Positions 33,318 through 40,671 of a stretch of 64,000 nt of DNA are shown piece after piece. Origin of the DNA: Aalborgiella sp031424795. Lineage in GTDB: Bacteria > Pseudomonadota > Gammaproteobacteria > Burkholderiales > Burkholderiaceae_C. The notes beneath the pieces are model-generated. The model was not told where the DNA came from, did not search any database, and saw only the letters and a list, made by a program, of their open reading frames with translations. Location of the stretch: the NCBI GenBank assembly GCA_031424795.1, contig JANPIC010000133.1:1-64000 (forward strand). Direction: 5' to 3'. The position numbers were made by a program, and so were the translations under genes. Every line of letters begins with the position of its first letter. The stretch's first letter is position 1.

Positions 33318-34325
33318 TTAAAACAACTGTAAACTTACCCAGTAGGCAACGGCTGCGACAAATGCGCTGGCTGGAATCGTGAAAATCCAAGCCCACACAA
33401 TGTTGCCAGCCACACCCCAACGCACCGCACTGGCGCGCTGAACTGAACCTACGCCGACGATAGAACCTGTAATGGTGTGCGTCGTGGAGACCGGAACACC
33501 TAAAAAGGTGTTTAAAAACAAGGTGATAGCGCCAGCGCCTTCCGCACAAAAGCCACCCACTGGTTTAAGTTTGGTGATTTTTTGTCCCATGGTTTTCACA
33601 ATGCGCCAGCCGCCAAACATGGTGCCCGCGCCAATGGCGCAGTAAGCTGAAATGGCCACCCACATCGGCGGCGATTTGTCGCCAGCGGCAGAGTAGCCCG
33701 TTGCAATCAACAGCATCCAGATGATGCCGATGGTTTTTTGCGCATCGTTACCGCCATGGCCTAAGCTAAACGCAGCCGCTGAAAGCAGCTGCAGACGTCT
33801 AAAAATGCGATCTACTTTAGAGGGTGCCGTTTTGCGGCAAATCCATGCAACCGCGACCATCAGCAATGAACCGAGCACAAATCCCAATATGGGGGACACA
33901 AAAATAAAAATGACGATTTTGATGATGCCACTTGAAATCACCGCGCCAGCGCCTGCTTTGGTGACGGCTGCGCCAATGATGCCGCCCGCTAAGGCGTGGG
34001 AAGAACTGCTTGGAATGCCGTAATACCAGGTAATGGTGTTCCAAGTGATACCGCCAATCAGTGCGCCAAACACCACATGGATGTCAACAATGGCCGGGTT
34101 GACCAAGCCTTTGCCCATGGTGGCTGCCACGGCAAAGCCGAATACGAAAATAGCAACAGCATTAAAAAATGCAGCAAAAACAACAGCTTGACCGGGTTTT
34201 AGAACGCCAGTGGAGACTACGGTTGCGATGGAATTGGCCGCGTCATGAAAACCATTCATAAAGTCGAAAGCCAATGCCAGCAGCACCAGCATGGCGACTA
34301 TCCAAAGCGCGGTTTGGGCTTGCAT
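33318..34325 (-). CDS. pit: Low-affinity inorganic phosphate transporter, Pit family
   Basis: 335-aa phosphate:cation symporter with about ten hydrophobic helices. The PiT signature is seen twice, as DFMNGFHDAANSIATVVSTG near residue 21 and FSLGHGGNDAQKTIGII near 195; VSTTHTITGSIVG closes the second repeat. The start overlaps the stop of the DUF47 gene (TAATG), so the two are coupled; the pair is a common arrangement. Confidence 0.95.
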   Translation of the reverse strand: MQAQTALWIVAMLVLLALAFDFMNGFHDAANSIATVVSTGVLKPGQAVVFAAFFNAVAIFVFGFAVAATMGKGLVNPAIVDIHVVFGALIGGITWNTITWYYGIPSSSSHALAGGIIGAAVTKAGAGAVISSGIIKIVIFIFVSPILGFVLGSLLMVAVAWICRKTAPSKVDRIFRRLQLLSAAAFSLGHGGNDAQKTIGIIWMLLIATGYSAAGDKSPPMWVAISAYCAIGAGTMFGGWRIVKTMGQKITKLKPVGGFCAEGAGAITLFLNTFLGVPVSTTHTITGSIVGVGSVQRASAVRWGVAGNIVWAWIFTIPASAFVAAVAYWVSLQLF

Positions 34326-34972
34326 TAAGAGTTCTCCAGAATGATGCCTTCAATCAAGTTCGCCACGTCTTCGCATTTGTCTGTAATCGTCTCAAGCAGC
34401 TCGTAAATGGCTTTGAGTTTGATAATTTCGCGTACGTCGTTCTCTTCGCGGAACAGCTTGCTCATGGCGCTGCGCATCACGCGGTCTGCATCTGACTCAA
34501 GTTTGTCAATTTCTTCGCAGGTTTTCAGCGCTGTTTCAGCGGTCGCTGGGTCGGCAATGCTGCCTAGCAAATAGACCGCATCTTTGAGACGGTCTATACA
34601 TTTCACACTGATGTCAGTGAGGCGCTTGATGTCGGGTGTCATCTCGCGCACGTCATATAAAGCCATGGTTTCAGCAGAATCTTGCAGCAAATCTGCCACA
34701 TCGTCCATGGTGTTGATGAGTTTGTGGATGTGCTCACGGTCGATCGGGGTGATGAATGTTTTGTGCAACATTTGATTCACATCACGGGTCACGCGGTCAG
34801 CAGCGCGCTCGGCATTGTCAACGTCGCGGTTGTATTGCTCGCGCAGGTGTGTATCGTTGTAGTTGTCTACCAAATGCGAAAAGGCGCGTGCCGCTTCGAC
34901 GGTGCGGTCGGCGTGCTGGTTGAACATTTCAAAAAAGTTGCCTTCGCGTGGCAGTAATTTACCGAAGAACAT
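34325..34972 (-). CDS. DUF47 family PhoU-like Pit accessory protein
   Basis: 215-aa helical protein related to PhoU. The N-terminal FGKLLPREGNFFEMFNQHAD and the middle PIDREHIHKLINTMDDVADLL mark the DUF47 (TIGR00153) family; conserved acidic residues bind metal clusters in PhoU-like folds. It is thought to regulate the partner Pit transporter. First gene of the two-gene operon, behind a candidate Pho box. Confidence 0.94.
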   Translation of the reverse strand: MFFGKLLPREGNFFEMFNQHADRTVEAARAFSHLVDNYNDTHLREQYNRDVDNAERAADRVTRDVNQMLHKTFITPIDREHIHKLINTMDDVADLLQDSAETMALYDVREMTPDIKRLTDISVKCIDRLKDAVYLLGSIADPATAETALKTCEEIDKLESDADRVMRSAMSKLFREENDVREIIKLKAIYELLETITDKCEDVANLIEGIILENS

Positions 34973-35003
34973 GGAAGCCTCCCGTGGGATATATTTCTAT
35001 TAC

Positions 35004-35032
35004 GTGTCAAAAAGATGACGTTTTGATGACTC
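35004..35032 (-). promoter_or_regulatory. Candidate Pho box upstream of the DUF47-pit operon
   Basis: Read on the minus strand: GAGTCAT, 4 bases, ACGTCAT, 4 bases, TTGACAC. Three 7-base units with exact 11-base period fit the PhoB pattern (CTGTCAT direct repeats separated by 4), 32 bases before the start codon. It suggests the operon responds to phosphate starvation through PhoB-PhoR. Confidence 0.5.
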
Positions 35033-35038
35033 CGAGGA

Positions 35039-35057
35039 GTTTAACCGCGAGTTAAAC
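35039..35057. promoter_or_regulatory. Short inverted repeat GTTTAAC-N5-GTTAAAC
   Basis: Perfect 7-bp arms just upstream of the candidate Pho box. It could be a second operator or chance; nothing identifies a binding protein. Confidence 0.25.
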
Positions 35058-35091
35058 CAAGCTAATAGATTTAAATTTAAAAAAGCTAAAA

Positions 35092-35125
35092 AAAAACCGC
35101 ACAACGCAAAAGTTGTACGGTTTTT
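35092..35125 (-). terminator. Rho-independent terminator of tRNA-Leu
   Basis: Minus-strand stem AAAAACCGTACAAC / GTTGTGCGGTTTTT (one mismatch) followed by a T run, directly after the tRNA 3' end. Confidence 0.85.
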
Positions 35126-35127
35126 AG

Positions 35128-35214
35128 TGGTGCCGGAGGCCGGAATCGAACCGGCACGGGTCTTACCCCGCGGGATTTTGAGTCCCGTGCGTCTACCAAT
35201 TTCACCACTCCGGC
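35128..35214 (-). tRNA. tRNA-Leu, anticodon CAA
   Basis: Acceptor stem GCCGGAG / CTCCGGC, discriminator A and an encoded CCA; D arm GGTGAAATTGGTAGACGC; anticodon stem CGGGA / TCCCG with loop CTCAAAA, so anticodon CAA reading UUG; a long variable arm (type II tRNA); TTCGAATC in the T loop. 87 bases with CCA. TrmL, encoded in this window, modifies this tRNA's wobble base. Confidence 0.97.
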
Positions 35215-35237
35215 AATTGGAATCTGTGAAGCCTCGA

Positions 35238-35243
35238 ATTATG
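35238..35243 (-). promoter_or_regulatory. Predicted -10 element of tRNA-Leu
   Basis: CATAAT on the minus strand within TCATAATTCGAGGC, about 24 bases before the mature tRNA 5' end. The same context (ATAATTCGAGGC) is at the helicase promoter. No clear -35. Confidence 0.5.
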
Positions 35244-35268
35244 ACACATTTTATGGCACATTATTGGC

Positions 35269-36171
35269 ATGAACTATTTAACCATTGAAGATGTCATCGG
35301 AAAAACGCCTTTAGTTGCTTTGCAGCGAATAGGTGCTGCAGAAAATAAGCTTAGAAACAATGTTGTTTTGGGTAAATTAGAAGGCAATAACCCTGCAGGC
35401 TCGGTGAAAGACAGAGCCGCCATGTCCATGATCAAACGGGCTGAGGAGCGCGGGCAGATCAAACCTGGTGATAAATTGATTGAGGCAACCTCTGGCAACA
35501 CCGGGATTGCCTTGGCGATGGCAGCCGCAATCAGAGGCTACAACATGGTGCTCATCATGCCGGAAGACCTGTCTATTGAGCGTGTGCAAACCATGAAAGC
35601 CTTTGGTGCAGAGCTGATTTTGACGCCCAAAAGCGGTGGCATGGAATACGCCCGTGACTTGGCTGAGCAAATGCAAGCAGAAGGTAAAGGTTTGGTTTTA
35701 GACCAGTTTGCCAACCAAGATAACCCGCGCAGCCATTACGAGACGACTGGCCCAGAGTTGTGGGCCGATACCAATGGGAAAATCACCCACTTTGTCAGTG
35801 CCATGGGCACGACGGGAACAATTACAGGTGTATCCAAATACTTAAAAGAAAAAAATCCCAACGTCAAAATCATTGGTGCGCAGCCATCTGAGGGGTCACG
35901 TATTCCTGGCATACGCAAATGGCCCACAGAATATTTACCCAAAATTTATGACCCCACTCATGTGGACGAATTGGTACTGGTAAGCCAAACCGATGCTGAA
36001 AATATGTGCCGTCAATTGGCAAAAGACGAAGGTATTTTTTGCGGCATTTCAGCGGCAGGCGCATGCTGGGTGGCACAGCAAATTGCCCAGACTGTTGAAA
36101 ATGCGACGATTGCGTTTATCGTTTGCGATCGGGGTGACAGGTATTTGTCGACAGGTGTTTTCCCAGCATGA
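35269..36171 (+). CDS. cysM: Cysteine synthase B (O-acetylserine sulfhydrylase)
   Basis: 300-aa PLP enzyme making cysteine from O-acetylserine and sulfide or thiosulfate. The PLP lysine is in GSVKDRAAMSMI near residue 46, the carboxylate loop EATSGNTGIALAMAAA near 74, the phosphate loop GTTGTITG near 180 and SAAGA near 262. Length and sequence fit CysM rather than CysK. The stop overlaps the start of a cytochrome P450 gene, an unusual partner. Confidence 0.94.
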   Translation: MNYLTIEDVIGKTPLVALQRIGAAENKLRNNVVLGKLEGNNPAGSVKDRAAMSMIKRAEERGQIKPGDKLIEATSGNTGIALAMAAAIRGYNMVLIMPEDLSIERVQTMKAFGAELILTPKSGGMEYARDLAEQMQAEGKGLVLDQFANQDNPRSHYETTGPELWADTNGKITHFVSAMGTTGTITGVSKYLKEKNPNVKIIGAQPSEGSRIPGIRKWPTEYLPKIYDPTHVDELVLVSQTDAENMCRQLAKDEGIFCGISAAGACWVAQQIAQTVENATIAFIVCDRGDRYLSTGVFPA

Positions 36172-37487
36172 CGTCGAACATGACGATTGAGTCAAACTTT
36201 ATAAAAGGCATCACGCCAGCTATCAATGCGGATGCGGCTAGAGCAATCGCTGCAGAGTTAGATCTGCGCAACCCGCCAGCAGCTTTCTATAGCAATCCGT
36301 ATCCTGTTTATGCAGCTTTACGCGAGTTTGAGCCTGTGCGTCGTATGCCTGACGGCTCGGTGCTAATCACGCGCTACAAGGATTTGATTCAAGTTTATAA
36401 AGATGCGCATACGTTTAGCTCGGACAAAAAAATTGAGTTCACACCAAAGTTTGGTGATGCACCGCATTTATTGGAACATCACACCACGAGTTTGATTTTT
36501 AACGACCCACCACTACACACGCAGGTGCGACAAATCATGATGGGCGCGTTGACGCGCCGCGCGATTGACCAAATGGAAAGCAGTTTGACCGAGCTAGTTT
36601 CTAAGCTTGCCGATCGTATTCAAACCCAAGGTGGCGGTGATTTGATTGAGGATTTTGCAGCAGCTATTCCGATTGAAGTGATTGGAAACTTGTTGAACAT
36701 TCCCCACGACGAACGTGACCCTCTCAGAGATTGGTCACTCGCTATTTTGGGTGCGCTTGAGCCGAAAATTTCGGTTGATCAAGCGCAGCGCGGGAATACT
36801 GCAGTCGCTGAATTTTTAGAGTACTTGAAGGTCTTGGTGGCTGACAGGAGAACGCATCCTGGCAACCCCGAAAGCGATGTGTTGACACGTTTGATTCAAG
36901 GTGAGCGCAGCGACAACGGGCAACGATTGAGTGAAAACGAGTTGCTGCATAACTGCATTTTTATTTTGAACGCTGGCCATGAAACCACGACGAATTTAAT
37001 CGGCAATGCCTTGGTTGCACTGCAAGAGTGGCCGGAGCAAAAAGAGCTGCTTATCAAACGCATAGTCGAATCTCAGTACGATAAAGCGACTTTGGACGAT
37101 GTGTTGAGTACTGCTGTTGATGAGTTCTTGCGGTTTGAGTCGTCGAACCAGCTCGGAAATCGCCGTGCAACCGTCGATTGCATCGTGGGCGAGGTCCCGC
37201 TACTTAAAGGGACATTGATAACGTTGTGCATTGGTTCGGCCAACCGCGATCCGACTCAGTTTGAGAGTGCTGAATTGATGGATATCACGCGACCCAATTG
37301 CAAACATTTGTCGTTCGCTTTTGGAATTCACCAATGTGCAGGGCTTCACTTGGCGCGTTTGGAGGGCAGGGTTGCATTGCAAATCTTCTTACAGCGATTC
37401 CCTAATTACAAACTGACTGCAGCGCCAACACGCGGTGGTCGTGCGCGTTTTAGAGGTTTTTTGAACGCCCCGTTCTCCATAAATTAA
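36168..37487 (+). CDS. Cytochrome P450
   Basis: 439-aa soluble bacterial P450. The I-helix AGHETTTNL (near residue 269) carries the acid/Thr pair, EFLR is the K-helix ExxR motif, and the heme loop FAFGIHQCAGLHLARLEG near 385 gives the Cys ligand. LIFNDPPLHTQVR near 110 is the usual C-helix region. No ferredoxin or ferredoxin reductase is adjacent, so redox partners come from elsewhere. It overlaps cysM by four bases (ATGA; a second ATG at 36180). The substrate is unknown. Confidence 0.93.
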   Translation: MTSNMTIESNFIKGITPAINADAARAIAAELDLRNPPAAFYSNPYPVYAALREFEPVRRMPDGSVLITRYKDLIQVYKDAHTFSSDKKIEFTPKFGDAPHLLEHHTTSLIFNDPPLHTQVRQIMMGALTRRAIDQMESSLTELVSKLADRIQTQGGGDLIEDFAAAIPIEVIGNLLNIPHDERDPLRDWSLAILGALEPKISVDQAQRGNTAVAEFLEYLKVLVADRRTHPGNPESDVLTRLIQGERSDNGQRLSENELLHNCIFILNAGHETTTNLIGNALVALQEWPEQKELLIKRIVESQYDKATLDDVLSTAVDEFLRFESSNQLGNRRATVDCIVGEVPLLKGTLITLCIGSANRDPTQFESAELMDITRPNCKHLSFAFGIHQCAGLHLARLEGRVALQIFLQRFPNYKLTAAPTRGGRARFRGFLNAPFSIN

Positions 37488-37506
37488 ATCATTGAGAGAG
37501 ATTTCT

Positions 37507-38034
37507 GTGACACAAGCTTATAAATATTGCCCTTCATGTGCCTCTCCTTTGGCTTTCGTTGCCTTGATGGAGGACGGCGGCATGAAAGAACGCTTGCGTT
37601 GTCAAGTTTGTGATTTCACGCACTGGAACAACCCAACGCCTGTGCTGGCCGCAGTCATTGAGTATGAAGGGCGAATTTTTCTTGCGCAAAACGCAGCTTG
37701 GCCAGGCAAGATGTTTGCACTGATTACTGGCTTTATGGAAGCTGGGGAAACGCCTACTGAAGGTATTGCGCGCGAAATCAAAGAAGAGACGAATCTTGAT
37801 GTCAGCGAACTCAATTTGATTGGTGTTTACGATTTTCAGCGCATGAATCAAATCATCATTGCTTACCATGCAGTCGCTTCGGGGGATGTTGTTTTGTCGC
37901 CTGAGCTGGTCGATTTCAGGCTGTTCTCACCGCAAACGGTGAAGTGTTGGCCTTCAAGCACGGGTTATGCCTTGGCTGATTGGCTTAAATCGCGTGGGCA
38001 TGAACCGCAATTTGTGGAGTGGCCAAAGTCTTAA
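37507..38034 (+). CDS. Nudix hydrolase with N-terminal zinc ribbon (NADH pyrophosphatase-like)
   Basis: 175 aa from GTG 37507, which follows a GAGAGAG ribosome site; a TTG at 37492 is less likely. Two Cys pairs (CPSC near residue 9, CQVC near 36) form a zinc ribbon, and the Nudix box GFMEAGETPTEGIAREIKEETNLDV starts near 75. The NudC signature SQPWPFPxS is absent, so it is only NudC-like. 20 bases after the P450 gene, perhaps in the same operon. Confidence 0.85.
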   Translation: MTQAYKYCPSCASPLAFVALMEDGGMKERLRCQVCDFTHWNNPTPVLAAVIEYEGRIFLAQNAAWPGKMFALITGFMEAGETPTEGIAREIKEETNLDVSELNLIGVYDFQRMNQIIIAYHAVASGDVVLSPELVDFRLFSPQTVKCWPSSTGYALADWLKSRGHEPQFVEWPKS

Positions 38035-38057
38035 AAATACAAAGTCTGTTCCAAAGT

Positions 38058-38094
38058 AAAAAGCCCTTCAAACGATATGTTTGAAGGGCTTTTT
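38058..38094. terminator. Bidirectional rho-independent terminator
   Basis: Perfect 16-bp arms AAAAAGCCCTTCAAAC / GTTTGAAGGGCTTTTT with a five-base loop, between the convergent Nudix and rpmG genes. Confidence 0.93.
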
Positions 38095-38110
38095 AAGTCG
38101 AAAAACTGAA

Positions 38111-38278
38111 TTACTTCAATTTAACTTCTTTGTAATCCACATGCTTACGTGCTTTTGGATCAAATTTCTTGATCAGCATTTTGTCAGGAGTGGTTTTTTT
38201 GTTTTTGTCAGTCGTGTAGAAATGACCTGTACCAGCTGTTGATTCCAGCTTGATTTTTTCGCGTCCGCCTTTTGCCAT
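38111..38278 (-). CDS. rpmG: 50S ribosomal protein L33
   Basis: 55-aa ribosomal protein: MAKGGREKIKLESTAGTGHF at the start, TDKNKKTTPDKM, then IKKFDPKARKHVDYKEVKLK at the end. This is the Cys-free form of L33, which does not need zinc. It follows rpmB on the same strand by 32 bases with a GGAGAACC ribosome site. Confidence 0.97.
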   Translation of the reverse strand: MAKGGREKIKLESTAGTGHFYTTDKNKKTTPDKMLIKKFDPKARKHVDYKEVKLK

Positions 38279-38310
38279 GATGGTTCTCCGTATCTAGGTG
38301 TGTGGGTGGA

Positions 38311-38544
38311 TTAAGCTTGACCGCGAGCACGCATGTCTGCGAGCACGGATTCGATGCCGTTTTTGTCGATCAAACGGATAGCTGCAGCTGAAACGCGCAG
38401 GCGAATCCAGCGGTTTTCGGCTTCGATCCAGAAGCGACGATATTGCAAATTCGGCAAAAACCGACGTTTGGTGTGGTTGTTGGCGTGAGAAACATTGTTT
38501 CCCGACATTGGGCCTTTGCCCGTTACTTCACATACGCGTGCCAT
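38311..38544 (-). CDS. rpmB: 50S ribosomal protein L28
   Basis: 77 aa: MARVCEVTGKGPMSGNNVSHA and TKRRFLPNLQYRRFWIEAENR are diagnostic of L28. The zinc-binding Cys set of some L28 proteins is absent, matching the zinc-free L33 beside it. First gene of the rpmB-rpmG operon. Confidence 0.97.
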   Translation of the reverse strand: MARVCEVTGKGPMSGNNVSHANNHTKRRFLPNLQYRRFWIEAENRWIRLRVSAAAIRLIDKNGIESVLADMRARGQA

Positions 38545-38681
38545 GAGGACACTCCTAAGAAAAACGCAATCTAAAGAAATTGCGCGTTAACGGCTTTCGC
38601 CGCACCTCGCCATCACAAAATGCTAAAACTAAACATCAGAAATGGCGGTAATAATCACTGCAATAAGCAGCAAAGCCTTGG

Positions 38682-38709
38682 ATTATAGCGTTTTTAGAGC
38701 TCTAAAAAC
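38682..38709 (-). promoter_or_regulatory. rpmB promoter region with 20-bp perfect palindrome
   Basis: A minus-strand TATAAT (38682-38687) in CTATAATCCAAGGC lies about 140 bases before rpmB. Immediately upstream is a perfect 20-bp palindrome GTTTTTAGAGCTCTAAAAAC (38690-38709), covering the spacer and the -35 position. It could be an operator or the end signal of trxB. Confidence 0.5.
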
Positions 38710-38777
38710 ATACTTCCTGGTCGGAAATGACCAAAACTTGGCATAAAACAAGCCAAAAATAAGCAAAAAACGGATAT

Positions 38778-39734
38778 TTAAACTTCGTTCTGCTCTAAAA
38801 AACGCTGTGCATCCAATGCAGCCATACAACCTGTGCCAGCACTGGTGATGGCTTGTCGGTAGATATGGTCTTGCACGTCTCCCGCAGCAAATACGCCAGG
38901 GATGCTGGTCATGGTAGCCAAGCCGTTTAAGCCTGATTGGGTCACCACGTAGCCATTTTTCATCTCAAGTTGACCTTGGAATATCTCTGTATTGGGTCTG
39001 TGCCCGATGGCAATGAAGCAACCTTTGACGGTGACATCTTCCGTTTTGCCATCGGCTACATTTTTAAGACGAATCCCTGTAACACCGGTGTTGTCTCCCA
39101 AAACTTCATCTAGTATGGAGTGGAGTTTCAGTTCAATTTTGCCGCTGGCTACTTTGGCCATCAATTTATCAATCAAGATAGCTTCAGCTTTGAATTTGTC
39201 ACGGCGGTGCACCAGATAGACTTTGCTGGCGATGTTGGACAGGTACAAAGCTTCTTCCACTGCGGTGTTTCCACCGCCAACAACGGCGCAGACTTGGTCG
39301 CGGTAGAAAAAGCCATCGCAAGTTGCACAACCTGATACACCCCTTCCCATAAAAGCTGTTTCCGAAGGCAAACCTAAGTACATGGCCGAAGCGCCCGTCG
39401 CTAAAATCAAAGCATCACAGGTGTAAGTGCCTGAATCACCCGTCAAAGTGAAAGGGCGTTTTGAGAAATCGACGGTGTGAATATGGTCAAAAACGATGTT
39501 TGTTTTGAATCGTTCAGCATGCGCTTGAAAGCGTTGCATCAGCTCAGGGCCTTGCACGCCGTCGACATCAGCCGGCCAATTGTCAACATCTGTTGTGGTC
39601 ATCAATTGACCACCTTGGGCAATGCCTGTTACTAACATCGGACTTAAATTTGCGCGTGCGGCATAAATAGCGGCTGTGTAGCCGGCTGGACCTGAGCCTA
39701 AAATAAGTACTTTGGCGTGTTGAGAATTGGACAT
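38778..39734 (-). CDS. trxB: Thioredoxin reductase
   Basis: 318-aa FAD/NADPH flavoenzyme that reduces thioredoxin. GSGPAGYTAAIYAARA is the FAD loop, CATCDG near residue 138 the redox-active pair, VVGGGNTAVEEALYLSNIA the NADPH loop and GVFAAGDVQDHIYRQAITSAGTGCMAALDA the C-terminal FAD site. Divergent from the Crp/Fnr regulator gene. Confidence 0.97.
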   Translation of the reverse strand: MSNSQHAKVLILGSGPAGYTAAIYAARANLSPMLVTGIAQGGQLMTTTDVDNWPADVDGVQGPELMQRFQAHAERFKTNIVFDHIHTVDFSKRPFTLTGDSGTYTCDALILATGASAMYLGLPSETAFMGRGVSGCATCDGFFYRDQVCAVVGGGNTAVEEALYLSNIASKVYLVHRRDKFKAEAILIDKLMAKVASGKIELKLHSILDEVLGDNTGVTGIRLKNVADGKTEDVTVKGCFIAIGHRPNTEIFQGQLEMKNGYVVTQSGLNGLATMTSIPGVFAAGDVQDHIYRQAITSAGTGCMAALDAQRFLEQNEV

Positions 39735-39978
39735 GAGCTTGGATTTAAAGTGAGTGATAAAAAGAAAACAATGCTGCTGATTAATGTCTATGTTCAGGTC
39801 TTGGCGGTTTTAGACCCTAATTTCGGGTTATAACTATCTCTGTGAATCGATTTTAGACCATCGCAATTAGGCTCGCTGAGGCAAGTCTTAAATGGGAATG
39901 GCAGATGTAACTATGTGTGCTGCTTAAGTGCGTTATCTAGTTAGTGTGCGTAGTAATTTTAAATATTAGGGTTTCAGC

Positions 39979-40653
39979 ATGACTATTTTGTCAAATTTAG
40001 ATTTAATTCGGCGAGTACCTTTGTTTTCGATGCTGTCAGATGCGCAGGCGCAAACGATTGCTGAGTCAGTAACGAAGCAACGCTTTAGGCGAGGTGAGGC
40101 TGTTGTTGAAGGCGGCAAGAAAGCCAATGCGCTGTATATTATTTTGAATGGTCGTGCACACGTTGTCGCGACGGACACGCGGGGTCGTGAAGCCATCTTG
40201 GCAAATTTAAAGCAAGGTGATTACGTTGGCGAGATGAGTCTTATAGATAACCAGCCTCACTCAGCCACGGTGCGTGCTGAAGTGCAAACAGATGTGCTCG
40301 TGCTTGGACGTACGCAGTTCGCGCGCATCTTGCCAGAAAACGCTGCCATGACATACGCCATCATGAAAGTGTTGGTACAGCGCTTGCGCCAAGCAGATCG
40401 CAAAATTGAATCGCTGGCCTTGATGGATGTCTATGGTCGCGTCGCGAATGCGCTTTTAGATTTGTCTGAACTTGCAAGTGATGGGCACTCTTTTATCAAA
40501 GAAAAAGTGTCGCGCCAGAACATCGCCAAAACCGTGGGTGCTTCTCGCGAGATGGTCAGCCGGGTGATGAAAGACCTAGAAGACAAGGGTTATATTGAAA
40601 GTCAAGAAGATGGTTCGATCTTGATTCGGAATAGTAGCCACACCTTGTTGTAA
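39979..40653 (+). CDS. Crp/Fnr family transcriptional regulator
   Basis: 224-aa regulator: a cyclic-nucleotide-binding-like domain (residues about 12-125, ADALYIILNGRAHVVATD-type barrel with GDYVGEMSLIDNQPHSATV) and a C-terminal winged helix-turn-helix (SRQNIAKTVGASREMVSRVMKDLEDKG). The Glu of GEMS is kept and the phosphate-binding Arg position reads H-S-A, so cAMP binding is uncertain. No FNR-type Cys cluster. It is in the trxB-ftsK interval. Confidence 0.9.
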   Translation: MTILSNLDLIRRVPLFSMLSDAQAQTIAESVTKQRFRRGEAVVEGGKKANALYIILNGRAHVVATDTRGREAILANLKQGDYVGEMSLIDNQPHSATVRAEVQTDVLVLGRTQFARILPENAAMTYAIMKVLVQRLRQADRKIESLALMDVYGRVANALLDLSELASDGHSFIKEKVSRQNIAKTVGASREMVSRVMKDLEDKGYIESQEDGSILIRNSSHTLL

Positions 40654-40671
40654 TTCCCCAGAATTTTGCTG

